Counted from the first letter of the stretch, positions 22,490 through 35,320 are shown. The stretch is 64,000 nucleotides of DNA from Salvator merianae (GCA_003586115.2 QVOM02000042.1:73178113-73242112), one strand, 5' to 3'. Program-made: numbers and translations. The notes: generated from the sequence alone by a model not told the origin.

Positions 22490-23197
22490 ATAGCTTCACA
22501 CTGACCTACACCACATTGACCCTTATCACTGCCTCATTCATTTGCTGTATCAAGAAGAGTCCTCCAATTATGCTGGTGTTCCAGAAACTGAAGGAATAGT
22601 TCCACTCTGAAGCAACTTCCAGTGCTGACCTATTTTACATTTCCCACACCAGTTTTCCACAGAAGACTCCTTAGGTTTGGGAACAATTTAGTGACCCTGA
22701 GAAGAGCAACTGGAAGCTTGCAGGTTTTGTGGACCTACTTTTCCAGAAGCGGAATGAACAGTTTGCAAATAGAAATGTTTGTACAGCTATTATCTTTCTG
22801 TCCTGGAACTGGCAAAATAATTTCCCTCCCACCAGAAGTGATTAAATGTCTTCCAACTATAGCAGGAAAAATAAACAAACACGTAGACAGTTTTCTTCTT
22901 TTTAAAAAACAATTATCACATGAATGTTGGCCTATTCATTTTCAGCATGATAATTTGAAGTTACTAAATACTAATTTTATGTGTTGGCATCTTCATCTGC
23001 ATTATTTTAACAATGGGTGTGTACCAGCCTTATTTGCCTTTTGTTTATGGACCAGGACTAGCACTTTGCATTTGGTGCCTACATGGGGCAGTCAAATGAG
23101 AATCCTTTTTATATTTCAGTGGTGAACCACATAAAATGTTTGGAATTGTTATATGAATGGACTTAATCTCCATCCACATGTATCTTTCCTCTGGTCT
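22490..23197. other. intergenic; long frame not supported
   Basis: A 167-residue open frame (22622-23125) has no recognised domain, no signal and no splice context. I treat it as chance. Confidence 0.4.
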
Positions 23198-23541
23198 GGA
23201 TGAAGAAGAAGGAGGAGGAGGAGGAGGAGGAGGAGGAGGAGGAGGAGGAGGAGGAGGAGAACTTGGTTTTTATACCCCGCTTTTCTCGGCCGAAGCTGAC
23301 TCAAAGCAGCTTACAAGGTTATTTTTCGCCCGAAGGCTTACGCCTGTCTATCTTCCGCATCACACAATGTGATGCTCCCTATTTATCTACTTGCAATTAC
23401 TTGCTTTTGAACAGCTAGGTTGACTGGAGCTAGAGGCCAGCAGAGGGTGCTCATCCCCTCTACATGGCAGATAGGGGCCTTGAACTCTGATCTTCTTATT
23501 GAAAGATCAGTGCCTTAGCCTTCTGTGCCACCGTGCCTCCT
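23198..23541 (-). mobile_element. tRNA-derived SINE with (TCC)n tail
   Basis: On the minus strand it begins ggaggcacggtggcacagaa, with a tRNA-like head and a B-box-like agttcaaggcccc. The 3' part carries gtaagctgctttgagtc...ggggtataaaaa, the CR1/L2-type tail, and ends in a TCC/GGA microsatellite (about 23203-23260 on +). The glutamate- or glycine-rich frames read from this microsatellite are not genes. Confidence 0.65.
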
Positions 23542-23900
23542 GAAGCCTATGCACAGGGCTGGGAGGGTGACAGGAACACACAGAGACCTCCACGATGGAG
23601 CTCAGCGCTTCCCAGATCATTTGTGTGACAATCTTTTCACTGAGCCCCTCCAGAGGTGGACTGAATGCAGGGCCAGAAGAAGGGGGAGTGGACTCTGCCT
23701 GTGGCCTGGAATTCTGGCCAAGAGATAACATGGAGTGATGGGCATCCAAAGTCATCTTGATTATGCTGAAAGGAGTGACCTCAGAGTGCCTTAAGAAGGT
23801 TGAAATGTAGGTCACTCTTTCGACAGGAAGGGCAGAAGGCCAGCATATCTGGTACACAAGCATTTGCCCTTCCACACACTTTCCAACCTCTGGCTGGCTT

Positions 23901-25535
23901 ATTTATTTATTTATTTATTTTTATGGATATATAAAATTACACTTAGTAACTCATGATTCATCAATTAACATTTTAAACTACTAACTTCCCACTTCCCAGA
24001 TTTCTTCTATATTTCACACACCCCAACCACACAGTTCATATCTTCTACCAATAGTCTTCTTTTCTCTTCATTCTTTCCTTCCAGCAAACACCAATCCATT
24101 TTCTAGGTCCGCTTTCCAGATCTTGCAAAAGTTCAATAGCGGGTTTCCAGTTTTCACAAAAATCTATCCACTGCCTTATTTTTCTGTAGATTATTATATT
24201 TATCCGATCTCTGCAAGCTCTCAGAATCTTCTTCTCATATCAGTCTTTCAATAATTTGGCTTCTGCCCATTATTCTACTCAGCCACTTATTAAGTTCCAC
24301 CTTCTGACTCCTTCAGGTATTTTGTTTTGTTTTGTTTTTCCCTTCCAGTCCTTTCCATGTTTAAACCAGAAATGTTGTGTCTTTTTCAGTGATTTCAGTT
24401 TGAATCTTTGTTGCTTCCAAATATGGTTTGCTTCCATTATTTTTCACCTCATATGTTCCTTCCTCCCCTGAAATATTTTTTCCAAGGCTTCCTTCAGTGA
24501 AAAATATAACCTTGAACTGTTATCAGTAGTAGTGATGACTCGTCTTGTCTTGTAGTCTGTATTTCTTGAGCCATAAATTTTGTCTGAGGAATTTCTGCCT
24601 TAAAATCATCCAGGCTCAAAGCCTTATCCTTTGTTTCATGAAGTTCAGTGCGTATAGCACCTGTTTCATTTTCATTTTAAGGTCTTCTCTTAATCTCTCA
24701 AAAGTCAGCCCTTGAATCTCAAAGGAACTCCGCATTTCTTGAAAAATAGTATCCATTTTTTAAAGAAGTAAATCTGATTGCAAGTCACACCTCTGTTCTT
24801 TTGACTGTTCATTTTTTTTTTAGTTGCAAGTTTTTCTTTGCCATATTTGGCTTAGTTCTCTGAAGAAGCCCTCTAATGATTAAAGGCACTTTTTTTTATT
24901 TCATTCCTTTGTCTTAATTAAACCGAACTCCCATCTTATCTTTACCGCCTGCTTGTTTAGCTGATAAGTACAGTTCAAATGTATTTTAATGAGACACTGA
25001 AAACCCCAGCGTGTCCGAAGAACAGAACTTTGAATGATTTATCTAAAGATTCACAGCCTTTGCAAATACTTTAGCATCTTGCTGAATTACGATGTTTAAA
25101 CTTTCGGCATACATTATCCAAGCTGTAATTGCAGAGGGTTTTTCTTTTCTTTTCTTTTCTTTTCTTTTCTTTTCTTTTCTTTTCTTTTCCTTTTCTTAAT
25201 GTTTATCTTAGTTTTATGTCTTCATAAATTAAAAGAGGATCGGCCGAACTTACAGTCTTGAAGACGACACACAAAGTGACTCAGGAATGTTTACAAATTT
25301 CCCCTAGCTCCTTTGTCTCCTCCGTATGCAGGTTGCCGTGAATCTCTCACCGTCCCCACTGGGGGGAGACTTGGTGGAGCTCAAATGAGGAATCCCTCCG
25401 TCTCCCTGTCACTCAGGGAGATGAAATCTTCTGACAGAGGGGGTTTGAACTCCCCCCTCTGTCTCCTCATGTTGTGGTTTGCTCAGAGGAAAAATCCCTC
25501 TCAGCAACTACATTCACCCATCTTCCCCGGAAGTC
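23901..25535 (-). mobile_element. internally deleted L1 with both ends, 18-bp TSD
   Basis: A perfect 18-bp duplication, CCAACCTCTGGCTGGCTT, flanks the element at 23883-23900 and 25536-25553. Read on the minus strand, the 5' end (25535) opens with a short GC-richer leader containing gaagatgg. It continues with a 5' UTR of about 0.7 kb including a (AAAAG)n run. An ORF1-like start follows at 24844 (MAKKNLQLKKK), then KMDTIFQEMRSSFE. Soon after, the sequence resembles the C-terminal end of L1 ORF2 (YRKIRQWIDFCENWKPAIELL, RKWIG) and finishes in an (AATA)n tail. The endonuclease and reverse transcriptase are missing. At 1635 bp it is a non-autonomous L1 derivative, mobilised by another L1. Confidence 0.78.
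25141..25195. repeat. (TTTTC)n microsatellite
   Basis: About 11 units of TTTTC lie within the 5' UTR of the minus-strand L1. Confidence 0.95.
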
Positions 25536-25553
25536 CCAACCTCTGGCTGGCTT

Positions 25554-26223
25554 TTTGGAACTGTTTGGAGAGTGCCATAGTGTGAACCACTAGCAGCTGA
25601 TGCCCATTGTGGATGGTGGGACAAAGGGTAAGAAAGTGAAAGGAAGTGACACCAAGGGTTGGAAGTGGTTTGAGGTAATCAGAGGCGAAACATATATGGC
25701 TGCAGTTCTGTGCAAATCTATACAAATATTTACTCTGCTGAGAATATTTATTTATGTAGACCATCTGTAGGCTGATTAGGCAAATTATAGTGATTAGGCC
25801 CCATGCTTGATAATGGCTCCACAGAGGCACAATGCCAAACAGTGGTTTGTAAGGTGATAGAAGAGATCTGGGAAACTTCAGGGCATTCAAGCTCAGACTG
25901 TGAACCTCAGCCCTTAACTCCTGAGGGTAAGGGTGGGCAGGGGCTGCTATAGCAATTCATGTGAGCCAATGAGGTAACTGGGTGCCAAAACTGTGATTGG
26001 TGGCCAGCCACTTTGGGGGCAGCTCTGATGTGGCCTCTTGTCCCTTCTGTCATTCATCTTCCTTTTCGATCACAGCTGCTTTGGGCACTGCTTTGGGGAC
26101 TGATAATTATCCTGGGACTATACTGGCAATGCTATATGTATCCATGGCATTTCCAATATATTCTCAAGATGTTGAGGGAACATGCCAAAACACTGCTATT
26201 ACGGGGAATCTGGCAATGATGCT
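25554..26223. other. intergenic, nothing recognised
   Basis: No gene or clear repeat was identified. Confidence 0.35.
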
Positions 26224-26397
26224 GGGCTCCTATTATAGGGAACTCTTACCTGTATCTGCCTGCTGCTTCCATGATTGTTCCTTTCCCTAGTCAAACACAA
26301 GGGAAAAAACAATGGGAAGTGGGCAGATCTTTAGCTAACATATGGACAATCACGGAAGCTGTAGGCAGACACAGGTAAGAGCCTTAAATTGCTTCCC
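26224..26397. mobile_element. palindromic foldback element
   Basis: The arms actcttacctgtatctgcct (from 26242) and (reverse strand) gctcttacctgtgtctgcct pair over about 40 bp, including gcttccatgattgt, around a short loop. No target duplication was resolved. Confidence 0.6.
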
Positions 26398-26399
26398 AC

Positions 26400-28194
26400 A
26401 TATGGAAGCAGCCTGGATTTGTTTATGGGTTTACGGGCTTAGACAAGATTGGTGAGCCACACCTCCACAGTATGGAGTATATCCATGTTTCAGCTTACCA
26501 AAATAGGGCTCTCTCATTGTCCTGAAAAGGTTCCTGCTGCTGCTCCTTCTCCATTTTCAGCAGCAGTATGTGTTGAATTGATTGTGTGTGCCCTTTTCTG
26601 GCAAGGTTGCTCAAACAGGCGTCCCCTGCATGGAGCTGCCAATAAAAAGCGGCATCTCTTCACTCTGAGATGGAGTTGTGGAGGGTGCCATGGGTGGGCA
26701 CTTCTCCACCAAGAATTGCACATGATTTACATGTGCAGGGAAGCTATTATGAGCCATGATCTAAAGACAGAATTCATAAAATAATTTCAAATTGGATCAA
26801 TCCTTTAAAACACACAAATTGTACATTTTTTTCAGCCATTACTGTTAACACAAGTCAAATGAGTAATTGTATACAATACCCTCACAAATCTTTCATCAAG
26901 TTTTCAAAAGGCTAATATTATCCAAGTACAGTTTTTGACCATTTTTTTTTTTTCCAATGACCACAACAATAATGACTTTAACTTGTTTGTTCCTTCCATT
27001 CCTTCTAGGTATTTTATCCGATGGGTTACTGATTTCAACATAAGTAAAACACTCTGCTAGCTGGTTATCCTCAATGTCTTGCTCCTGTCATGTTTTTCTT
27101 TTAATATTCTGATTCAGTGCTTTCAAAGTTTTCACTGTGCATATATGTTATTATTTATATATGGCACATTTAATTTTTCATGAAGGGTGGTGTAGAATTG
27201 CCTTTAATAAGCACAGTAAAATTAATGATAGCTTCATTGTGTACGCACTTCAGATGAAGCCCCAAAGCTTGACGAATCTGGCCAGATAACTATGACTGCC
27301 ACTCCACTTCCAGGAGATGTGCCTCTGTTTCAGGAGAATGAGGGAAGCAACCCCATTCTTGGCACCCTGCTTATCTTCATTTCAGAGTGAGGAGGCACCA
27401 CCTCCATGCAGAGTGGGATGAAACTGCCCTGCTTTGGAGGTGCCTCTGCAAGTGATCACAGCCTGAAATGGTACACTTGCTTGCTTTGAAAGCACTCACT
27501 GCTGCTTAACATGCAGATGGGGCAGTAGCAGGTACCTTCTTGGACACACAGAGGCACCCTCTTAAGATAAGTGGAGATGTGGCCTATAGGTATTATATGC
27601 CTTGTTACTAGTGAAGTGTCCTTCTAGAATAAGGCTAAGATTATGGCAAGATCAATAGACAGCCCTCATGCCATGCGGGGCATTGTTGCTCTATTGCTCC
27701 AAAATCCAAATTGATTTGGAGGATGGCTATCTCATACTTTCTCTCTCATGTTCTCATTCTGTTTTTTACTGTTGTAACCCGTCCTGAGACCTTTGAATAT
27801 AGGGTGGGATAAAAATGCAAATGAATGAATGAATGAATGTTGCTGCATGACTGTGAAACTGGCAAAGATCCTTTTGCACTGCACCAAAAACAGCTGCCAG
27901 AAACTTGTCATGTATGTGATAAAAAGAAAATAAAAGACCTGGCCACAGTGAGCTCCTAGAAGTAAATTTTGAAGCAGTGAAGAAAGAGCCATTGTGTGTT
28001 AGGTGGCCCATGTTTTGAGACAATGCTGGCACCTGTAGGACATGGCCTTTCCACAAGATGTATGGTAAGCATCAGATTTTATACTCCTCAACATGATTCT
28101 GTTGGCCGTCAAGATGCTTCCATAAGGAAGTTTCACAGTTCGTGTATGAACCAATCCTTAAGAAAGGGCTGGACAACAAAATCAGATTGAGACT
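26400..28194. other. intergenic; one LINE/SINE tail
   Basis: Apart from the tail at 27768-27840, nothing was recognised. Open frames near 26449-26784 have no family resemblance. Confidence 0.35.
27768..27840 (+). mobile_element. CR1/L2-type 3' tail with (AATG)n
   Basis: The phrase gtaacccgtcctgagacctt followed by tagggtgggataaaaatg and (AATG)4-5 is the conserved 3' end of reptile CR1/L2-type LINEs and their SINEs. The body upstream is too decayed to define. Confidence 0.5.
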
Positions 28195-28626
28195 GTTCAT
28201 TTTTGCACTTACCACAACAGAATGGAGTAATTAGTCTGTTCTAATGTGGTAATTGACCACACAATCTGTCCACTGTCCACACTGCATGGCCCTAGTGACT
28301 TACCTGAACCTGGTTACTGAAATTCATGATGTGAATGCAATAGCCTTGTCTGATCCTGATGATGGCAGTAGCTGGGAAGCGTCTGACTACTGCCATGGCA
28401 ACCGGTGGGACTGCACAGTGCACAGGTGCATGCAAGCACAATTGGTTGTTTGTGCAGGCTTCACTGCCATGCTGCATTGTAAGTGCAAATGCACCTTACC
28501 AGAAGCTGACTATCAGCTCCCAGTAAGTCTGTGGAGCACAAATTTGTCCTCCAAAGCTAGTTGTGATCAGGACTAGCGTCATGCTGCTCCTAGCCACAAG
28601 GGCCTCTGCAAAGTGTGAAAAAGCCC
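28195..28626. mobile_element. non-autonomous TIR element
   Basis: Left end GTTCATTTTTGCACTTACC and (reverse) GGGCTTTTTCACACTTTGC. The interior matches 19052 and 46638 (gaagctgactatcagctccc, gtctgtggagcaca). The 3-bp flanks are ACT and TCT, so the duplication is uncertain. Confidence 0.65.
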
Positions 28627-28629
28627 TCT

Positions 28630-29484
28630 GTTGTGTGTGTGTGCGCGTGTGTGTCTTGTTGACGATGTTGTTTCTGAAATACCCTAAGATGTGCCAATGT
28701 AAAATTATTACTTATTGTGATGGATTTGTAAGAAGAAAACCACTTAATGTTCATCTCGGATGAACCCAAGGAAGATATTAATGTTTAAAGAATAATTTAA
28801 ATGATCCATAGCTGCTTCCATAATATTGCCTCACCAGAAAATGAACTGACTTAAGGCAATATTGTTCTAATTTAATTTCATTCTTCTCATCTAAGATTGT
28901 TACATTTTTCTTGAAAAGCTTTGTACCCTGTACAGCTGTATAGTAGGCATTTGTTTAACAAGGTGGCAGAGTTTCAGACATTTAGAAATTTGAGAAACTG
29001 CATATATTGACTGCCTATATGTATGATGCTAATTAGGGAGAAAATAATCGGCCTGACATGTGATCTCACTAGCAGACCTCATCTGTATGTTATTTTGTTG
29101 GCCAGTCTGCATTTGTTCTCACTTTCTTTGAGTTAGAAAATGGTTTCTATAAATACAGATTTGAAGGTATAATTATAAATAATGAGATATTATGGTTTTG
29201 TGTGCTCTGAAATGAAGGGTGGGATCTAGTTGGAAGTCTGCAATTTCACCTGCCCTCTTGCTTAATATTGATTGGTTAGTCAGCCATTTCAAAAAGGCTT
29301 ATATTCTAGAGAGACAGCAGGAAATTTAGAAATCTTTCCTATGAAAGCTTTACTTTGTGAAGATTTTTCAAGTTCCTCCGCAGACTTGGGGGAAAATTTC
29401 CAAGACGGTGTGAAGGTAAAATTTGTTTCAATCCTCTGTAACAGAGAAAACTGATTTTGTTCCATCAGAGGGAGGCTTATCTGT
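28630..29484. other. intergenic, nothing recognised
   Basis: A GT-rich run lies at about 28633-28655. No gene was seen. Confidence 0.4.
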
Positions 29485-29962
29485 GGCCAGGTTCACACTC
29501 TCCTCTTTGAAATTGTCTCCACAGACAATTCCAGGCCAGTAAAGAAGAGGAATACCTGGGGCCATCTGCATGCTGAGTGCTGGAATAGGCTCCTTCCTGT
29601 CCAACTGCTCTAGCAATGAGAACAGCAGGCCTTCCTCTTCTGTTCCTGGTAGCGTCATCTGCCCCTTGCCACAATTAGGTGAGGGGACATCACAAACAGT
29701 GCACAAGGTTGGGGCAAGCATTGGGTTTTGGACTTTCAAACCTTGAATGTCCAAACCTAAAAGCCCCTTGCCTCGCAACACTGGAACTGGTGCAAATGCA
29801 CCTTTCCCAATGTTGCGGAACAGTTTGTGGACAGCATTTGAGCAGCAGGTGAGCTCAGGAACAGGTGAGGATGCCTCAGGGACGGTTGCAGTGGATCAGG
29901 GTGTAAATGCAGCATTTCTGTGATCCACCTGGAGCTGTCCCTGGGCCATTTGCAGAAAAGAC
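29485..29962. mobile_element. non-autonomous TIR element (third family)
   Basis: Related in reverse orientation to 45472-45952. Both contain ttgtct..gcagacaattcc.ggcca at one end and gg(g)acag.tcca(g)g at the other, with a ccttgcctcgca/tgcgaggcaag block inside. Ends are approximate. Confidence 0.6.
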
Positions 29963-30313
29963 ATAAGAGCAAGAAAGGAGTTCTAATTATATCTTCTCCT
30001 TTCCCATGAATGGACTGATAGAAAAATGGGTTTCTGTTGACTTTGCTTCAGCTGGGCTCAGAGATATGAGAAAAATATAATGTATGAAAGGTGATCCCAT
30101 GGGAAATATCCTGGTGTTTGGGGGTGTTATAGGATTATTGTTCAATTTGGCTGCAGTAGGCTAAGATGTGGACTTTCCTGCTCTTAAGAAGTTGTCACTG
30201 AAACTGAAGTCAGCCACTTCAACCACTTGAATTTAGGTGTCATTATTAGTTAGTTAATGTGTCTTTATTCATAGGGATTATAATTTGTGGGATTTTCTGC
30301 CCTAATTGTCAAA

Positions 30314-30797
30314 AGAACTTTTGCACTGCTTTGCTGTGATCCGAACCAGTGGGTTTGGACCTGTGAGGCCCACTAGCTTGGATTATGGCAAACCATGGAC
30401 TGGAACATTGCCGTGTGCATGAGGGCACTAGTCTAGACCAGCTGCAGCACTGCCCACAAAGCTTATACAAGCTTCGGGGCTGGCCTCTGAGGGCTCCAAA
30501 CAGCTAGGATGAAAAGTTCTTGACCTTGGAGTTCCCAGGAAACCTATTTCAGCAGCTCGCTTTGGTGCACCACTGAAATGGATCCCCCTGAACTCTAGAA
30601 CATGGAGGTGTTCAGGACCAGGGCCCGCTAGTATGCCTGTAGATCTCATAAGGTCTCTTGGTCTGAATAATTCTCTGTCCTGTGTGGACCGAGCATACTA
30701 GTGGTAGGCATTGCTTCCTATATTCCCCATTAATGTACAGAAGGGAGACCCTTAGTGCATTTACCAGTAAGGAATACCAGCAAGTGCAGAAAGGTCC
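30314..30797. mobile_element. non-autonomous TIR element (fourth family)
   Basis: Left AGAACTTTTGCACTGC and right (reverse) GGACCTTTCTGCACTTGC. The interior is shared with 47110 and 50641 (gaaccagtgggt/aagt, ttggtg.gc.actgaaatgga, ggaataccagcaagtgc). Confidence 0.68.
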
Positions 30798-30799
30798 TA

Positions 30800-31688
30800 A
30801 TGCTGTGTTCACATATAGGCCCCCCCCCCCAAAAAAAGATACTCAAAAATGCCTCAGAGACAGCAGTGTGTGCCCTTGTGTTCTCAGTCTACCTCTAACC
30901 CACCTTTTCTAGCCTAGAATGCTCATGAAATGGGAAGGAGTAGATTGGTGTGAAGGATTCCACCAAAAAGATAATCTCTAAGTTGCATCAGAGGTACTTT
31001 TTTTTTTAACTGCACGTGAATCCAGCCTTAAGATATTTGCCATTTTGGGTTGTGCCTTAATACTCAAATGTTTTGAGCTGATGCTTCCGTATTTTCTCCT
31101 CTTTGATTTAAATTCACCCTTCACTCTAAGATCTCAGGATGGGCAACCAAGTATAAACAGTTAAAACGAATAAAAACCTGATAATCATTAAAACCCATTT
31201 GCCCTACAGCCTTGTGAGAGGGAAGCGAGAAAATAACTGACTGGTAGGTTGATTCTTTTGGCAATATGCTATAAATTTCAAACATTTTGGGATCAGATGA
31301 AAGCTAATATACAAATGCAGTATTTTTTCCTCTGAATTTCTAGCTGTATAAAAATTATTGGGCAACTCTAGATCCCCTAGAAATCTTTGTCACTTTTGGA
31401 GTATTGCCACGCTTCACACTGCACTGAGTATCTGGGTACAATGCGTTTATTAGCATAACTTTTGCATCTTGGTGCACTGAAATTATATTTTTCTTTAAGG
31501 CTATAAATTTGCATTAGAAGATACTCTTTAGGGAAGAAAAGTGTCGCACACAAAATATATATTATAATTCCGTGATAGAAGAAAATCTCATTATCTTGAA
31601 GAGAACAAAGTTTATATGAATGATTTCGAGTTTATGCTTCATACAAATTATCTTTGCTGAAATGGTTTGGCAGCTACTAGTGTGACAG
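30800..31688. other. intergenic, nothing recognised
   Basis: A short C/A homopolymer block lies at 30820-30836. No supported gene. Confidence 0.4.
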
Positions 31689-32062
31689 TAGGGATGTGAA
31701 GGAACAAAATTTGTGTTTCCAATTTGCTGTCAAAATGAAAACCCATATTTTTGCTTCATTGGATAATCACAATGTTGAAAAAGTGTTTTTTCATGTTTGA
31801 TTTCAGTGTTTTAATGATTGTTTCTCCATTGAAAATACCCTTTATATGGGTTAAAACACAGCAAAAATGTGAATATTCAATTGAACACTCTGCTTTTGTG
31901 AGGATAGAGATTGGTTTGTTTTGACTGAACTCTGAAAATGTGAAAAATCGCATTTTCAAGTTATTTTGAAAATCCACAAATGCAAAATATTTGATCAAAT
32001 TTGTGACCATGAAACAATCTTTGCACATTGCTATGAGACAGTTTGCTGCTGGGGTGTCCCTA
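31689..32062. mobile_element. possible hAT-like element
   Basis: The ends TAGGGATGTG and (reverse) TAGGGACACC fit hAT termini and the interior is AT-rich with foldback tendency. No 8-bp duplication is visible (tgtgacag versus ctccaaat), so the call is weak. Confidence 0.35.
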
Positions 32063-32626
32063 CTCCAAATGAACAATTGTGAGGAAAAGAAAACTAGTCC
32101 TTCCTGACAACTCTTGTGTTGAGAAAGCATGACAGCTTTTTATTAAAAAAAGAAGGAAAGTCAAAAGTCCTTTTTCCACACATCCAGATTTTCTAGAAAG
32201 CAGCAAACCCACAAAGTAAAATGAACTAATTTCAAAGTCAGAAAAGTATAGAAGAGGCTGGAGCTGTTGGTATATTGCAAGATATATAAGACTAAGACCA
32301 TGTCTCCATTTGTCAATGGAGGTGACATCATCCGCAGTACATTGGAGAAGTGCTGGAATCACCACCCAAACACCTTCTTGTGTCCACTTTGTGGAAAAAA
32401 GACGTTCTTCAGATCGTATCTCTGTTGTGGGAGGTGAAATCACACACCCTCACAAAACGGTACCTCAGATGGCTATTACACCTGCTAATGGGGCAGCGTG
32501 ATCACTAAGAGAACTTGCTGCCACTGCAGGTGGAAATACAGCAGCGACAGATGCTTTACTAGGTGCCTTGCTCATTAAGTAGAGACGTAGCTGAACGTGG
32601 CTGATGTACATGTCAGGAATCCTCCC
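32063..32626. other. intergenic, nothing recognised
   Basis: No supported gene or repeat. Confidence 0.35.
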
Positions 32627-33042
32627 CTCCTTTGCACTTATATACACTATCCTAGGACAGGGCCAACTGCCCCATTCTGGGATTAGCAAGCTGTTCCAAA
32701 CTGGTATAGGGTGCTTCTGGCACAGGACACACCCATCTGCATTGGAACAGCCTATTCCATGCCATCTGCAAAGCTTGTGCAAGTTTCAGAGCTGGTATGA
32801 GGGTCCCCCTATTGCACCCTGTTGTCCTCCATGACATATAGAACCATGGTGGTGTGCCAATCACATGCTTCTGTGGCCCAGTATACCACCCCTAGTATGC
32901 TGGTAGACCTTGATGGCAGCACACTGGACTAAGGCACAATTTTGGGTGCCCTAAGCCAGTCTATGTTCCATTATGTGCAGATGGAGCATGCTAGGAATGG
33001 GCTAGGATTCCCATAATCCACACTAACATGCAGAAAGAAGGC
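32627..33042. mobile_element. probable TIR element related to the fourth family
   Basis: The left has a ctcctttgcactta end and the right an atgcagaaagaaggcc end. The interior carries tatgctggtagacc and atgtgcagatggagcatgc, similar to 50641. Ends and duplication are uncertain. Confidence 0.45.
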
Positions 33043-33675
33043 CTCTGGATACCTTCCTCTCATGAGACCACAAACTCACTAGATGGCTTTGGACAAATCA
33101 TTCACTCTCAAACACCTGGGGAAAGAGAAGCAGTCAAGATGGCTGCCTCAACAAACGTGCCTTCTCAAGCTCAGACACCTTATGTGGGAACTTTTGTGAG
33201 GATTACTGTATGCCTAGATAGCGCATTAGGAACACTTGGAACACTTTAAAGCATTACATAAATATTAACATGCTGTTAATGACTGTACATTTCTTTTTAT
33301 ATTCCAGAAAATCTGTCTCTCAGACATAAAGGAAGTTCAACTAGTAAAAGTGAACTGTACTAATATCTGTATCAAGAATAAAAAAATTATAACTCTGGCA
33401 TTTATCACTCTGGTGTATTATAAATGTAGCAACAGCAAGAAGAAGAAGAATAACTTTTTTTTAAAAAATCTGAATTTCATAGGAATGACACTAAAAGTAA
33501 ATTTGCCAAGAAACCTGAATAAACGATAGGCTAGCAATAGCTATGTGCAAGAACTGGGCAAAACATTAATTGGGTTGTTTGTACAGACTGCGTCGCTGTT
33601 TCACTCTATATTAATTTCATTTCTAGATCCCCAACATCCTCTGAAGTTCTTCTAGGCCTTATTACTCCAGCCAGC
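33043..33675 (+). promoter_or_regulatory. AMBN: AMBN upstream region and 5' end of first coding exon
   Basis: SCPP genes normally have a non-coding exon 1 upstream of the signal-peptide exon. That exon and its promoter were not recognised. The likely acceptor for the signal-peptide exon is one of three AGs: ttcatttctag near 33626, ttcttctag near 33654, or ttactccag near 33670. Confidence 0.35.
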
Positions 33676-33738
33676 ATGAAAGATATGATGCAATGGATTC
33701 TTGTCTCATGGCTATTAGGAATCTGCTCTGCTCTGCCG
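33676..33738 (+). CDS. AMBN: AMBN coding exon 1 (signal peptide)
   Basis: The ATG at 33676 starts MKDMMQWILVSWLLGICSA, a short positively charged start, a hydrophobic core and a small-residue cleavage site, then LP before the donor gtaatc. The MKD start agrees with the conserved internal MKD of mammalian ameloblastin. As in other SCPP genes, the exon codes the signal peptide plus two residues and ends in phase 0. Confidence 0.9.
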
Positions 33739-33876
33739 GTAATCAGTGCAACAATATTTCATACTATTAACTACTGCCTAGAAAGGACAAACCTGTTTGT
33801 GGGGATATTGTTATAAATAACACAAAATGTTATTTGGGAAGCTGCCACCTGCAGGCTGCCAGAATTGATTGATTGA

Positions 33877-33928
<52 letters not shown>

Positions 33929-33929
33929 T
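33877..33929. repeat. (TATC)n microsatellite
   Basis: About 12-13 units of a CTAT/TATC tetranucleotide lie within the first AMBN coding intron. Confidence 0.95.
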
Positions 33930-35223
33930 TTAATTCTTTCTCATAATAGATGGGAGTACAGCCTCATGACTCTAAAGATTATTACCAAGAAGACAATTTA
34001 AAAATGGGTGATAAAGGTCCAGAGCAGATGTAACACTGCCAAGACTGGGAGAGGATCATATACACATTGGTGCCTATCCATGATGACTTTGCTATACAGA
34101 AACCTCAATCATTTCCATTCTCAACATTGATGATATTTTTGCATTACATAAACCTCAGAACAACAACAAAAAAAGCTGATGCAAACTATAATTTCTTTGA
34201 AAAACAGAAATTAAATCCATTGTTTGGGATCTGTAGTTTTGGATTATCCAACACTGGATTAATATGAATCCTCTTAAGAGCACATGGAACCCTATAATAT
34301 TGGGGGTGGGTGGGTAAAAAGAACTGTAACTCTCAGGTCACATTAGGTGGTAGTTGCAATATTGCTGTAGAACAGCTCTAGACTGGAGTACAGTATATGC
34401 TATTTGACTCATTTACACAGTTGATAATTTAAATCAAAGGAGATCAAAAGTGAGGCTCCAGCTTGAACGTCCCCTTACCCATACCCTGCTGGTCCAGCTT
34501 CATGAGATGCCGTTGCTGAAAGATGCAGCCGTATCATTCTGGATTGATAAGCAAGGCTTGTCTGGATCAGTAAGCAGATCAGATGAAGTAAGCTTTGTCT
34601 ATGAGCTTCTTTTTCTTAATCTCTAAGCTGCTATTAGACCCCCTTGCTTACTGGTCCAAACTGATCTTACTTTCCCCATACTAGACCACACTAAAATTTA
34701 TGATCCTTTGGAGATGGATTCCTGATAGTTTCACTGGTCTGGAAGTCTGTTGGGGTGGGTGTCTTGTCACTCAGCAGACCTTCTCCAGAACAGGATCAGT
34801 TTCTTGTAAGGAAATGATGATGACAGGGTATAAATCTGAACAATGAACAAAGTAACAGAGATTAACCCTGAGCCAATTAGATTGTTTTCCTAAAAACTTA
34901 CATCTGGATTGAAATTTGAGATGTTTTGCCATCAGACAGTTCCTGATGTACATTATCATATTTTTTTATTCTATTAAATAAGGATGGAATAAGAAGATAG
35001 GAATAACTCACATATTTAAAGAGTTATTTTTTAAAGATCTGGTCAGTATTCAAGTACTCATAAGTAGTCTATGACCTAAGGAAACCAGTAAGTCCCATTA
35101 CTTCAATCAAGAGCATAGACTGAGGGTATCCATTTTTGAATCAAAGATGAGCAGTTGCATCAGAATTAGAGTTGCAACATTTTTAGATATCTGAACTTTG
35201 ATGCAATAATTATAATCTCCCTG

Positions 35224-35320
35224 ATGTTGTTGAACTACACACCCTATCACACCTTCCCATTAATTAGATTTGCTGAGACTCATAGGAATTGTAATTTGTC
35301 AACATTCAAAAGACCATAAT
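35224..35320. repeat. small foldback repeat
   Basis: The phrase gttgttgaactacacaccct pairs with the later aggaattgtaatttgtcaac. This is a common amniote foldback of the type that reads acaactcccat...atgggagttgtagtc. It is decayed. Confidence 0.45.

Noticed and set aside
22622..23125. 167-residue open frame
   Set aside because: No domain, splice context or family resemblance; length is compatible with chance.
23200..23418. Open frame with a long glutamate run
   Set aside because: It is read from the (GGA)n tail of a minus-strand SINE.
31689..32062. Firm hAT call for the TAGGG-ended segment
   Set aside because: The flanking octamers do not match, so it is kept only as a weak candidate.
33941..34010. 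Possible small AMBN exon after an AG near the TATC microsatellite
   Set aside because: It lacks AMBN resemblance and a good phase-0 donor, whereas 35486-35536 fits both.
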